Below, in pieces: positions 8,168 to 15,585 of a stretch of DNA of 17,203 nt (its first letter is position 1; each line of letters opens with the position of its first letter). The translations under genes and the position numbers were made by a program. The DNA comes from Desulfobacterales bacterium (GTDB lineage: Bacteria > Desulfobacterota > Desulfobacteria > Desulfobacterales > JAHEIW01). The DNA is taken from the NCBI GenBank assembly GCA_030145015.1, contig JAQYWI010000120.1, positions 1-17,203 of the forward strand, given 5' to 3'. The notes under the pieces are model-generated. The model made no database searches, was not told the origin of the DNA, and saw nothing but the letters and a program-made list of their open reading frames with translations.

Positions 8168-8387
8168 TCAGGTTGCAATTCCTCTTCCTTTTTTTTTGCC
8201 GGCCTTGCGGCACCTGAGCAGACCGCGCAGGGTGTCGATCACCACTACATCGCGCTTGCTTTCCTGTAGGAAAAGCCACCCCAGACAACGGGTGGCGTTT
8301 CCGCAAGCTTCCACTTCGCGGCGGTTCGACTATCAGCAGTTCATCGCTTCCCACGCCTTCGTGGCGGTCGCAAATCCGATGAACTAA
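8168..8387 (-). pseudogene. dapF: Diaminopimelate epimerase fragment, frameshifted and truncated
   Basis: Two minus-strand frames together give recognisable DapF sequence. The first (about 8383-8320) reads CDRHEGVGSDELLIVEPP, the N-terminal DR..G.G.D..L..EPP segment. The second, shifted in frame (about 8319-8168), reads EVEACGNATRC then LQESKRDVVVIDTLRGLLRC, the segment holding the first catalytic cysteine. About ten residues normally between them are missing, so an internal deletion caused the shift. The second frame stops at 8170, long before the C-terminal half with the second catalytic cysteine. DapF converts LL- to meso-diaminopimelate, an essential step, so an intact copy must exist elsewhere if the cell makes it. 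The fragment begins right at the 3' end of the hypothetical gene at 8384-9073. Positions 8082-8167 show no feature. Confidence 0.7.
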
Positions 8388-9073
8388 TCTTTTTTAAGTC
8401 GATAGGTAAATGTTGTGGAGGTGGTATTGTTGAGGCCGTCGATATAAGAGAGTTTGATCTCACATTTTTTTTGGAATTTACGGGACCTGAGCGCCGAACA
8501 GACGACCGGGATGCGCCTTAAGAATCCGAGCTCTCTGTGAATGTCGCCGGCCCGTATGGACAGGCTCTCTTTACCCGCTGTTTTGGCAGGATCGACATAT
8601 TTTCTTTTTACATGCTCGCGAATCCGGTCTGAGGGGGGCAATATCTGGTCTGCGGGAATTTCCAGATACTTTTGGTTAAGCGTGTAATAACCCTTACCCA
8701 GGTAGTTAAAATAATCCTTTCTATTCGGGTAATGCCGCTGGGAAGGGTGGTTGGGTGCAGCTGCAATTACCTGCGCTGCGAATGTGTTTCTTTTTAACCC
8801 GGGGTGCTGCACGAGAGATAGATTGAAAAGCTTGGCGCCGGTAAATTTGTTTTGAGCGGAATCTAAGACATACCTTTTGGCCGTTTGCAGGATGATATCA
8901 TGGATTGTCTTTTTCTTGGTCTTGGATGTAGCTTTCCCGTATCGGGAATTTAAGCTGACTGGCAATGAAACGACAGCTGGTGTTAGGTCGACATTTTTAA
9001 TATTGATGCTCGCTTTATCTTCCTTGAGAGTGAGCGAGAGATTAATGGTAATTGAAAAATCTATCGGTTTCAT
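8384..9073 (-). CDS. Hypothetical basic protein with two winged-helix-like segments
   Basis: I do not recognise a named family. The 229-residue product is basic and has no signal peptide or membrane segment. An N-terminal beta-rich stretch (1-50) precedes a region at about 55-137 that reads like a winged helix (TIHDIILQTAKRYV..., LKRNTFAAQVIAAAPNHPS, YFNYLGKGYYTLN). A second helix-turn-helix-like segment at about 172-229 includes IRAGDIHRELG and PVVCSALRSRKF and ends in beta strands. The start is taken as the ATG at 9073, with AAAGGT upstream; an in-frame ATG at 9133 lies inside the promoter. A perfect palindrome over the -10 suggests repression, perhaps by this protein itself. The gene is AT-richer than its neighbours and flanked by a broken dapF, so it may be acquired. 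A DNA-binding role is inferred only. Confidence 0.7.
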   Translation of the reverse strand: MKPIDFSITINLSLTLKEDKASINIKNVDLTPAVVSLPVSLNSRYGKATSKTKKKTIHDIILQTAKRYVLDSAQNKFTGAKLFNLSLVQHPGLKRNTFAAQVIAAAPNHPSQRHYPNRKDYFNYLGKGYYTLNQKYLEIPADQILPPSDRIREHVKRKYVDPAKTAGKESLSIRAGDIHRELGFLRRIPVVCSALRSRKFQKKCEIKLSYIDGLNNTTSTTFTYRLKKD

Positions 9074-9093
9074 AAATATTACCTTTTTTTCTG

Positions 9094-9133
9094 CTGTAAT
9101 ATAAAACATATTACAGGTAACATTACTTGTCAA
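9094..9133 (-). promoter_or_regulatory. Promoter with overlapping palindromic operator
   Basis: On the minus strand TTGACA (9133-9128), a perfect -35, is followed after exactly 17 bases by TATGTT (9110-9105) as -10. A perfect 9-bp inverted repeat, CTGTAATAT at 9094-9102 and ATATTACAG at 9108-9116 with a five-base spacer, covers the -10 and the expected start of transcription. A dimeric repressor bound there would block the gene at 8384-9073. Confidence 0.65.
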
Positions 9134-9186
9134 ATTTCTTTAAAAATTACTCTATTTTATGGAACCGGTGACGCCCGTCTTTTCGC

Positions 9187-9215
9187 TTGACTTGCAATTC
9201 ATTTCTCAATAATAG
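9187..9215 (+). promoter_or_regulatory. Candidate sigma70 promoter for MttB homolog 2
   Basis: TTGACT (9187-9192) is followed after 17 bases by TAATAG (9210-9215), about 30 bases before the start codon. The -35 is good and the -10 weak. The corrinoid protein gene has a similar arrangement with the same -10 hexamer. Confidence 0.4.
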
Positions 9216-9246
9216 CGTTTAGAATTTTGCTGAAAGGATAAACGCA

Positions 9247-10659
9247 ATGCAACGGTTTGAAATTCTGACCAAAAATCAGGTTGAGAAGGTTCATGAAACC
9301 TCTTTGCAGATTCTGGAAAAAATAGGAATGGATTTTGGCTATCCACCGGCTCGGGAGGCGCTTAAAAAAGGGGGCGCGAAGGTCGACGGCCAGCACGTCT
9401 TTTTCCCGTCCCGGCTGGTCGAAGCACAAATTAAAAACGCACCCCGCCGCTTTACCCTGCATGCTCGCAACCCGAAAAACAGTGTGGTTGTCGGCGGCGG
9501 CAGCACGGTCTTTGCTCCCGGTTACGGCGCGCCTTTTGTCACAGATCTTGAAAACGGCAGGCGCGAAGCAACACTGAAAGACTTTGAAAACTTTGTCAAA
9601 TTAACCGGTGCCAGCGCCAACCAGGATATTTTAAGCGGTACGGTCGTCGAACCCACCGATGCGCCCTATGAGACCCGCCATGCCCATATGATTTATACCG
9701 CCGTGAAATATTCGGATAAATGTTTTATGGGCAGCACCATGGGCGCCCGGGCCGCCAGTGATTGTATTCAGATGGCAGCCATCCTGTTCGGCAGCCGGGA
9801 TCAAATTGAGTCAGCCCCCGTAATTATGGCTGTTCTTGGATCGCTGACCCCTTTGAAATACGACGCCAGGATGTTGGGGGCCCTTATGGAATATGCTGCG
9901 GCCGGTCAAGTACCGCTGATCGCATCCTTGGCGATCGCCGGGGCGACAGGGCCGGTTACGCTGGCTGGAAATCTGGCCCTCCAGAACGCCGAGGTTTTGG
10001 CCGGAATTGTGCTGGCCCAACTGGTACGCGAAGGCACGCCGGTCATCTTCGGTGGTGCATCTTCCAACACCGAGATGCGCAACGGTACATTGAGTATCGG
10101 TTCGCCCGAAATGGCCATGAATGCTGCGGCGACGGCTCAGATGGCCCGTTATTATAAGCTGCCGGCACGATGCGGTGGAGCGGTTTGCGATGCCAAGGCT
10201 CCCGATGGCCAGGCAGGTTTCGAATCGATGATGAGTATGCTAATGGCTCAGGTCAGCGGCGCCAATTTTGTGCTGCACAGCGCCGGTATTCTGGAATCCT
10301 ATAATTGCATGTCCTATGAGAAATTTATCATCGATGATGAAATCTGCGGGATGGTGAAAAGAATCCAAAGCGGTATTGAAGTCAATCCTGATACCCTGGC
10401 TCTGGATGTTATCAAGGAGGTGGGACCCGGTGGACATTTCCTGGACAAAGATCACACCTACAACCATTTTAGAACCGAATTTTATCAACCCCGCTTATCC
10501 AACCGTGACGACTTTGTAACCTGGCAGGCGAACGGATCTCCCCAGAGCATGGAAACCGCCCATAAAAAGTATAAAGAAATTTTGGAAACCTATGAAGCAC
10601 CGGAGCTGCCGGCGGATGTGGATAAGGCGCTGCAAAAATTTATAGAGAAAATTAATTGA
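9247..10659 (+). CDS. MttB superfamily methyltransferase without pyrrolysine (homolog 2)
   Basis: This 470-residue protein covers the MttB fold at slightly less than the length of the other copies here. Family landmarks are GSLTPLKYD at about 198-206, AVCDAK at 312-317, ESYNCMSYEKFIIDDE at 350-365, GPGGHFL at 393-399 and HTYNHFR at 403-409. There is no internal amber codon. The ESYNCMSYEKFIIDDE segment differs clearly from the (L/M)(T/I)G...LVM(C/A)(D/A)E version shared by homologs 1, 3 and 4, so this copy belongs to another subgroup and probably uses another substrate. Glycine betaine or a similar betaine is a reasonable guess. AAAGGA stands before the ATG. It is a single-gene unit with its own promoter, converging on homolog 4. 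Confidence 0.93.
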   Translation: MQRFEILTKNQVEKVHETSLQILEKIGMDFGYPPAREALKKGGAKVDGQHVFFPSRLVEAQIKNAPRRFTLHARNPKNSVVVGGGSTVFAPGYGAPFVTDLENGRREATLKDFENFVKLTGASANQDILSGTVVEPTDAPYETRHAHMIYTAVKYSDKCFMGSTMGARAASDCIQMAAILFGSRDQIESAPVIMAVLGSLTPLKYDARMLGALMEYAAAGQVPLIASLAIAGATGPVTLAGNLALQNAEVLAGIVLAQLVREGTPVIFGGASSNTEMRNGTLSIGSPEMAMNAAATAQMARYYKLPARCGGAVCDAKAPDGQAGFESMMSMLMAQVSGANFVLHSAGILESYNCMSYEKFIIDDEICGMVKRIQSGIEVNPDTLALDVIKEVGPGGHFLDKDHTYNHFRTEFYQPRLSNRDDFVTWQANGSPQSMETAHKKYKEILETYEAPELPADVDKALQKFIEKIN

Positions 10660-10736
10660 GGCGTCGGGGAGTTTTTCTATCCTCATAATTTGTTGATTTA
10701 AATCCCATAGCAAACATTTAAACATAGGAACTCGGC

Positions 10737-10773
10737 GATCGGCCGGGGGATGATTATTTTCTCCCGGCCGATC
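10737..10773. terminator. GC-rich hairpin between convergent MttB genes
   Basis: GATCGGCCGGG at 10737-10747 pairs perfectly with CCCGGCCGATC at 10763-10773 across a 15-base AT-rich loop. It lies about 80 bases past the stop of homolog 2 and about 35 bases past the stop of homolog 4, so it could end both transcripts. There is no clean T-run after the stem on the plus strand, so its efficiency as an intrinsic terminator is uncertain. Confidence 0.55.
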
Positions 10774-10808
10774 TGTTAGATTTAGACTTAAACCCGATAA
10801 TAAAGGTC

Positions 10809-12287
10809 CTACTTTGACTCGGCTTTTTTTGACTCGCGCGCTTCCGCTGCCTGCAAGATCTCGACGATTTTATTCTTTGCGTCTTCGGGCACCCTGGATA
10901 TGGGCCCTTCAAAGTTGGCGATAATGTTACGCGCCTTCTCGATGACCCGGTCTCGCATGGTGGTCTGGCCTTGCGCCGCCCAATCGTCATAGCTCTGGCG
11001 ATCCATGAGCGTGGGCTGCCAAAGCGCAGCGGCAAATTTTTTGGTATGATCGCTGTCCATATATTCGCCGCCCGGACCTGCACTGCAAATTTCCTCCACC
11101 GCCAGGGTTTCGGCATTGATCTCAATACCTTTGGCAACGACATGGCTCATGCCGATTTGTTCATCCGCCATGACGAGTTGGAGTACGGACCCGGTCATGC
11201 CCGATTCGAAGTAACCGACGTCGTGAATAAAATTGGCTCCGCTGAGCATTGCCGAATGAACCGAAGTGGCGGCTTCGATAGCGCCCTGGGCATCCAGCGT
11301 CTTGGTGTCGGTACAACCGGCGGTGGAGAACATGGGCAGGCCCACGTATTGGGCCATCTCGGTGAGCGCTGCGCTCATCAGGCTCAGTTCCGGCGATCCA
11401 TAGGCGTAGACCGAATGTTGCATATCCATGATGGACTGGACGCCGCCCATAATAACGCACGTGCCGGGGTTGATCAGCTGGGCGACCACTACACCGAGCA
11501 TCGACTCGGAAAAGGCACATACCAGCTGGCCGGCGTGGGTGGCCGGAACGGTGGCACCACCGATACAGCAGGGGGTGTAGACCTGGGGGATGCGGTGTTT
11601 GGCGTTGTACATGACCTTGTCCATGGCGTGAAAGTCACTCAACAGCGGTGAGATCGGTTCGCCGTAAAAGACGTAATTCGGGCATTGCTTAAATGCCGCT
11701 TCGCCGCCGGCCATGGCAATAGCAATCTGATGAATGTCGCTGCAGGTATCGCGGGTATACGACCACGACAAAATGGGTTTGGTCGTGTTCTGGATCATCT
11801 CCGCAAACTCATACACATCCGCCAGGGAAACCGTCACATCACTGATGGTACCTAGAGACTGCACAAAGCCGATGTTCGGCAGCGCTTCACAGACACGCGC
11901 CACTACGGCCGCGTCATTTCTGATATACTTGCGCCGTTCCAGGGTGTCGGGGTCGGTATAGTTAGGGGGAGTGGGTCCGGGACCAAAAAGAACCTGGTTT
12001 TTTTCAATACGGGTCTTGCGGGTACCGTCCCAGCTTTGGACGATCGTTACCGGTGGAAGCGTAGATAGGGCATCCAGAACAAGATTTTGAGGAATCCTGA
12101 CACTTTCATCATCAACCAAAGCCCCGTGCGCTTTGAGCAGTTCGCGGGCCTCTTCATGGTGAAGGTGCACGCCGGTATTGCGAAGGGTTTCAATCATGCC
12201 TTCAAAAATTCTTTTTTTCTGATCCTCCGATAAGATGCAAAACTGTGCTGTTTGATTGATTGTCTGATTTGTTCGCGTGCTCATCAT
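10809..12287 (-). CDS. MttB superfamily methyltransferase without pyrrolysine (homolog 4)
   Basis: This 492-residue member of the MttB superfamily has GCTDTK at 324-329 followed by LDAQGA, MTGSVLQLVMADE at 364-376 and GPGGEYM at 404-410. The HTYNHFR motif of homologs 2 and 3 is replaced by HTKKFAA. The gene ends in TAG, but reading through it would add only six residues before another stop, so this amber codon is termination and not pyrrolysine. The start ATG overlaps the TGA of homolog 3 by four bases (ATGA) and has an AGGAGG ribosome site inside the end of that gene, so the two are translationally coupled. The C-terminus is rich in Lys and Glu. The expected activity is N-demethylation with transfer to a corrinoid protein; the substrate is unknown. 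Confidence 0.92.
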   Translation of the reverse strand: MMSTRTNQTINQTAQFCILSEDQKKRIFEGMIETLRNTGVHLHHEEARELLKAHGALVDDESVRIPQNLVLDALSTLPPVTIVQSWDGTRKTRIEKNQVLFGPGPTPPNYTDPDTLERRKYIRNDAAVVARVCEALPNIGFVQSLGTISDVTVSLADVYEFAEMIQNTTKPILSWSYTRDTCSDIHQIAIAMAGGEAAFKQCPNYVFYGEPISPLLSDFHAMDKVMYNAKHRIPQVYTPCCIGGATVPATHAGQLVCAFSESMLGVVVAQLINPGTCVIMGGVQSIMDMQHSVYAYGSPELSLMSAALTEMAQYVGLPMFSTAGCTDTKTLDAQGAIEAATSVHSAMLSGANFIHDVGYFESGMTGSVLQLVMADEQIGMSHVVAKGIEINAETLAVEEICSAGPGGEYMDSDHTKKFAAALWQPTLMDRQSYDDWAAQGQTTMRDRVIEKARNIIANFEGPISRVPEDAKNKIVEILQAAEARESKKAESK

Positions 12288-13759
12288 CCAACCTCCTTTT
12301 TATCCGCCAGGTTGATGATCCTTTTCATCTCCTGAGTTAACTTTTCGTCCAGCGGTTCAGGCTGGTGGGTCTCCAGTATACGGTCTACTTCGGGTTCGAG
12401 CCGATCATTGTAAGTTTTACTGCCGCCCTCTTTCCAGATCTCGAAGTTTGACCGGTCGATAATTGTTGGTTGGAACCATTCCCTGAAGTGGTTATAGGTG
12501 TGGTCATGACTTAAGAATTCGCCGCCCGGTCCCACCTCTTTGAGAATGTCCAGGGCCAGGGTTTCGTCGGTGACTTCAATACCGTTGCCGATCTGTTTGA
12601 CCATGCCGATAATTTCGTCGCACATAACCAGACTCGTAGGTGATCCGGTCAGTCCGCCATCGAGGCAGCCGACATGGTGGATCAAATTGGTTCCTGCCAT
12701 GAGGCTGTTATAGATGCTCATCACAGATTCCGAGGCTGCCTGTTCGTCTACAACCTTCGAATCCGTGCATCCTGCGGGCGAGGCACTCAAAAGCCCCAGC
12801 CATTTGTAAATCTCGGTTATTGCCGCGGAGGCCAAATGGAGTTCCGGCGATCCGTAATAAAGCGTTGTCCTGGCTTCATCCATAACGGTCTGCTCGCCGC
12901 CTAAGATCAGAGGGGCGCCCGGCTTTTGCAGGTAGCACAACACTACGGCCAGAAGGCTATCTGCCAGGGTCTGCACCAGCACGCCGGCGATGCTGGCCGG
13001 AGCCGTCACGCCCATCCCGGAACACGGCGAGTAGAGGGCGGGGATGCCTTTATCGGTAGCAAATAAGAGGGCGTCCGTCGTTTCTTTGCTGTAGGCAAGC
13101 GGCGATTCCGACTTGATATAGGTTGCAAAGAGGGGGTTTAAGCGAAACTCTTTTTCACCGCCGCGTATCAGACAGGCCATCTCCCATTGGTCTTTCAATC
13201 CGTCTACGTCAACACTGGTGACGACCATGGGCTTGGTGCAGTTTTTGACCATGGCCATGAATTGATGGCGGTCATATGTTTGCGCATTGGGGGCGTCCGA
13301 TACCACGCCATGCGACATACAAAAATCAAGCCTGGGCAGGTAATCCACTATCCTGGCGGCAGCTTCGACATCCGCAAATGTGCACTTGCGACGTTTACCG
13401 GTCTTGGAGTCGTATACAAAGGTGGCGTCGGCCCCGCTTCCAAAAGCCACCTCGTTTTTTTGGAGTTTGATCGAACGTTTTCCATTCCGGTCCGACAGGG
13501 CCGCTTTGGAAGGGCAGCTGCGCAGTGCCTCTTCCACCAGAGATGTCGGAACACGCACCCGATCCGTCTCCGTGACGACCGCAGCGCTGCTCTCAAATTT
13601 TTTAAGCGCCGCTTTATGAAATATCCGGGCCCCGGAAATCTCCAGAACGTCCAGGGCCGCAAAATAAATCTGTTCGATCTGATCTTCGGTAAGAATCTGG
13701 AACATCGTGGTCCCATATACCTGCTGATTCATTTTGATGAGCATCGTTTTTTCTAACAT
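12284..13759 (-). CDS. MttB superfamily methyltransferase without pyrrolysine (homolog 3)
   Basis: This is a 491-residue MttB superfamily protein, first gene of the coupled pair with homolog 4. Landmarks are GCTDSK at about 330-335 followed by VDEQAA, LTGSPTSLVMCDE at about 370-382, GPGGEFL at 410-416 and HTYNHFREWF from 420. The start is placed at the ATG at 13759 because AGGAGA sits five bases upstream. The same frame is open to an ATG at 13828, but the extra 23 residues (MRPLGYWCCGEG...) look unlike the family and include the ribosome site. No internal amber codon occurs. It resembles homologs 1 and 4 more than homolog 2. It is divergent from the soxBDA cluster across a 602-bp spacer, which suggests it acts upstream of sarcosine oxidation. 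Confidence 0.92.
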   Translation of the reverse strand: MLEKTMLIKMNQQVYGTTMFQILTEDQIEQIYFAALDVLEISGARIFHKAALKKFESSAAVVTETDRVRVPTSLVEEALRSCPSKAALSDRNGKRSIKLQKNEVAFGSGADATFVYDSKTGKRRKCTFADVEAAARIVDYLPRLDFCMSHGVVSDAPNAQTYDRHQFMAMVKNCTKPMVVTSVDVDGLKDQWEMACLIRGGEKEFRLNPLFATYIKSESPLAYSKETTDALLFATDKGIPALYSPCSGMGVTAPASIAGVLVQTLADSLLAVVLCYLQKPGAPLILGGEQTVMDEARTTLYYGSPELHLASAAITEIYKWLGLLSASPAGCTDSKVVDEQAASESVMSIYNSLMAGTNLIHHVGCLDGGLTGSPTSLVMCDEIIGMVKQIGNGIEVTDETLALDILKEVGPGGEFLSHDHTYNHFREWFQPTIIDRSNFEIWKEGGSKTYNDRLEPEVDRILETHQPEPLDEKLTQEMKRIINLADKKEVG

Positions 13760-14073
13760 TGGTTTCTCCTTTCTGGGTCCGAATTGCGGGGATCCCTCAC
13801 CGCAACACCAATACCCTAGCGGTCTCACCTTTTAAAAGGAAGAATGCCGGCATTGCTAAGCTTTAAAAGAGTTTTCGAAGTAACGTTACCTATCTTGAAA
13901 TATATATAAAGGCTGGCTGCCGAAAATTTCTATTTGCTGTTGCGTTTTGGCAGTTTTTGAATCACGGCCGTGTCTTTGACTTCGATTGTTTGAGCGATTT
14001 TGTGGTGACTGGATTTATACCGCTTTCCATAATCATGTTCTGAAATATGGATGCGCGGCATAAAAGAATGTAC

Positions 14074-14120
14074 GGTTGTAGAAAAAAACGTTTGAATACC
14101 GGAACGTTTTTTTGACAACC
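14074..14120. repeat. Large near-symmetrical hairpin with A/T-tract arms
   Basis: AAAAAAACGTT at 14082-14092 pairs perfectly with AACGTTTTTTT at 14103-14113 across a ten-base loop. Pairing resumes outside with GGTTGT (14074-14079) against ACAACC (14115-14120). The symmetry of A-run and T-run around the stem is the pattern of a bidirectional terminator, although the stem is AT-rich and no gene runs into it from either side. Confidence 0.5.
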
Positions 14121-14264
14121 ACTATAAGTTTGCAACCCTCGCAATCTATACGATATTCATATAAGAATCAAGGGGCATGGAATTTTTCTTGACAGGCTTT
14201 GTTTCATTATCATAGGCTTTGTCGATCCCTTAGAAAATCGGTGTTGCGTCTTTTTTTTCAGATA

Positions 14265-14294
14265 TTGACAAATCCTTAATCACATTTACTTAAT
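14265..14294 (+). promoter_or_regulatory. Possible soxB promoter
   Basis: A perfect TTGACA at 14265-14270 is followed after 18 bases by CTTAAT (14289-14294), a 4-of-6 match to the -10. It lies about 70 bases before the soxB start. A second TTGACA at 14189-14194 has no acceptable partner. The call is weak. Confidence 0.3.
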
Positions 14295-14361
14295 TGCTCG
14301 ATACCTGAAATGTTTCTATAATCACGTCACGTTAAACCACTTCTAAAAACAGGGAGAGCCT

Positions 14362-15585
14362 ATGTTTGGAAGGTATAAACCCCTGTGGGGCAAAAAAACC
14401 GCCCTCAAGTCAAATTATGACGCCGTCATCATCGGGGGTGGTTTGCATGGCCTCGCCGCCGCCTATTTTTTGGCGCGGGACCACGGCATGCGCAATGTGG
14501 CCATACTGGAAAAACGTTACATCGGGTTTGGCGGATCGGGCCGCAACACGGCCATTGTGCGTGCCAATCAACGAACCCAGGAAAATGTTCCGCTTTACAA
14601 GGAAGCCCTTGAACTCTGGCCGGTGCTGACAAAAGAGCTCGATTACAACCTGATGTTCTTCAATTGCGGGAACCTGAACCTGATGCACAGCGAAGCCGCC
14701 ATGAATACGGCGCGTATGAATGTTGCAACAGCGCAGTTTCACGGGGTTGAAAGTCATCTAATTGATGCCAAGCAATGCAAGGAACTGATTCCGGCCCTTA
14801 ATATTTCAGAGGATATGACCTATCCGATTTTTGGCGCCATGTATCATCCGCCGGGTGGAATTCTGCGCCATGATGCGATCGTCTGGGGATTGGCCAAAGG
14901 GGCTTCAAAACATGGTGTCGACATTCATCAGAACACCGGGGTTACCGGGATCGGTGTTGAAAACGGCAAAATCGTCTCGGTGGATACGGATGGGGGGAAA
15001 ATTCACACACCGCGGGTCTTGCTGGCGGCCGGCGGTTATTCCGCGGCCATTGCTTCTCAAATGTTGGGTATCAAGCTGCCGATCAGTGTTCTGACCATTC
15101 AGGCCATGGTCACTCAACCGCTAAAGCCTATTTTAAATCATGTGATCTCATCGGGTGCATATCACGCCTATGCGAACCAGACTCTTAAAGGCGAAATTGC
15201 TACCGGCGCCCACATGGACCCCTGGCCCAATTACACCACCCAAACCACGGCTTATTACATCAAACATCAAGCCCAAGCCGTGAGCGAGATGCTTCCCTGT
15301 TTAAAGGGCGTTAAGTTCATGCGGCACTGGGCCGGATTGGCCGATATGACCCCGGATATGGCGCCGATCTTGGACGGCAACGATCCGATTGAAGGCTATT
15401 TCATGGACTGCGGCTGGGGATATTTCGGTTTCAAATCCTGTGCCGCCAGCGGCAAGTATATGGCCAAGTTTATGGCGACCGGCAATTGTCCCGAAATACT
15501 CAAACCCTTCACCCTGAGCCGTTATAAACAGCACCGGCTGATGGGGGAAACAGCTGCGGTTGTAAATTACAGTCCTGATAATTAA
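14362..15585 (+). CDS. soxB: Sarcosine oxidase beta subunit family flavoprotein
   Basis: The beta subunit of heterotetrameric sarcosine oxidase binds FAD and FMN and oxidises the N-methyl group of sarcosine. This 407-residue protein is full length. It has an N-terminal FAD Rossmann motif, DAVIIGGGLHGLAAAYFLA, at residues 20-38, then the SGRNTAIVRAN stretch at 59-69. His170 in GGILRHDAIVWG corresponds to the histidine that carries covalent FMN in characterised enzymes. The C-terminal WGYFGFKSCAASGK loop matches the second flavin-contact region. GGGAG just upstream of the ATG fixes the start. It opens a cluster with soxD and soxA, although a 231-bp repeat-bearing gap precedes soxD. Related amine oxidases share the fold, but the adjacent soxD makes the sarcosine-oxidase type likely. 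Electron acceptor in a presumed anaerobe is unknown. Confidence 0.9.
   Translation: MFGRYKPLWGKKTALKSNYDAVIIGGGLHGLAAAYFLARDHGMRNVAILEKRYIGFGGSGRNTAIVRANQRTQENVPLYKEALELWPVLTKELDYNLMFFNCGNLNLMHSEAAMNTARMNVATAQFHGVESHLIDAKQCKELIPALNISEDMTYPIFGAMYHPPGGILRHDAIVWGLAKGASKHGVDIHQNTGVTGIGVENGKIVSVDTDGGKIHTPRVLLAAGGYSAAIASQMLGIKLPISVLTIQAMVTQPLKPILNHVISSGAYHAYANQTLKGEIATGAHMDPWPNYTTQTTAYYIKHQAQAVSEMLPCLKGVKFMRHWAGLADMTPDMAPILDGNDPIEGYFMDCGWGYFGFKSCAASGKYMAKFMATGNCPEILKPFTLSRYKQHRLMGETAAVVNYSPDN

Larger units (their letters stand above)
13760..14361. other. Long divergent spacer between MttB pair and soxB
   Basis: No gene is supported in these 602 bases. Small open frames around 13930-14144 on the minus strand lack family resemblance and run into a hairpin. 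Visible elements are perfect short palindromes at 13828-13839 (CCTTTTAAAAGG), 13843-13854 (AATGCCGGCATT) and 13880-13889 (GTAACGTTAC), the large hairpin at 14074-14120, a possible soxB promoter, and AAACCACTTCTA at 14334-14345. Palindromes of 10-12 bases are expected by chance at this scale, so only their clustering upstream of homolog 3 is suggestive of operators. Confidence 0.5.

Noticed and set aside
8112..8387. Open frame of 91 codons on the plus strand
   Set aside because: It is antisense to the dapF fragment, whose two blocks explain the sequence better.
10809..10811. MttB homolog 4 ends in TAG, the codon used for pyrrolysine in MttB
   Set aside because: In true MttB the amber codon is internal. 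Here it lies at the end of a full-length protein, and reading through adds only six residues before another stop.
13828..13889. Three short perfect palindromes upstream of MttB homolog 3
   Set aside because: Palindromes of 10-12 bases are expected several times by chance in 17 kb, so they are not claimed as operators.
13930..14144. Overlapping small minus-strand frames of about 60 codons
   Set aside because: No ribosome site or family match, and their 5' ends fall in the large hairpin.
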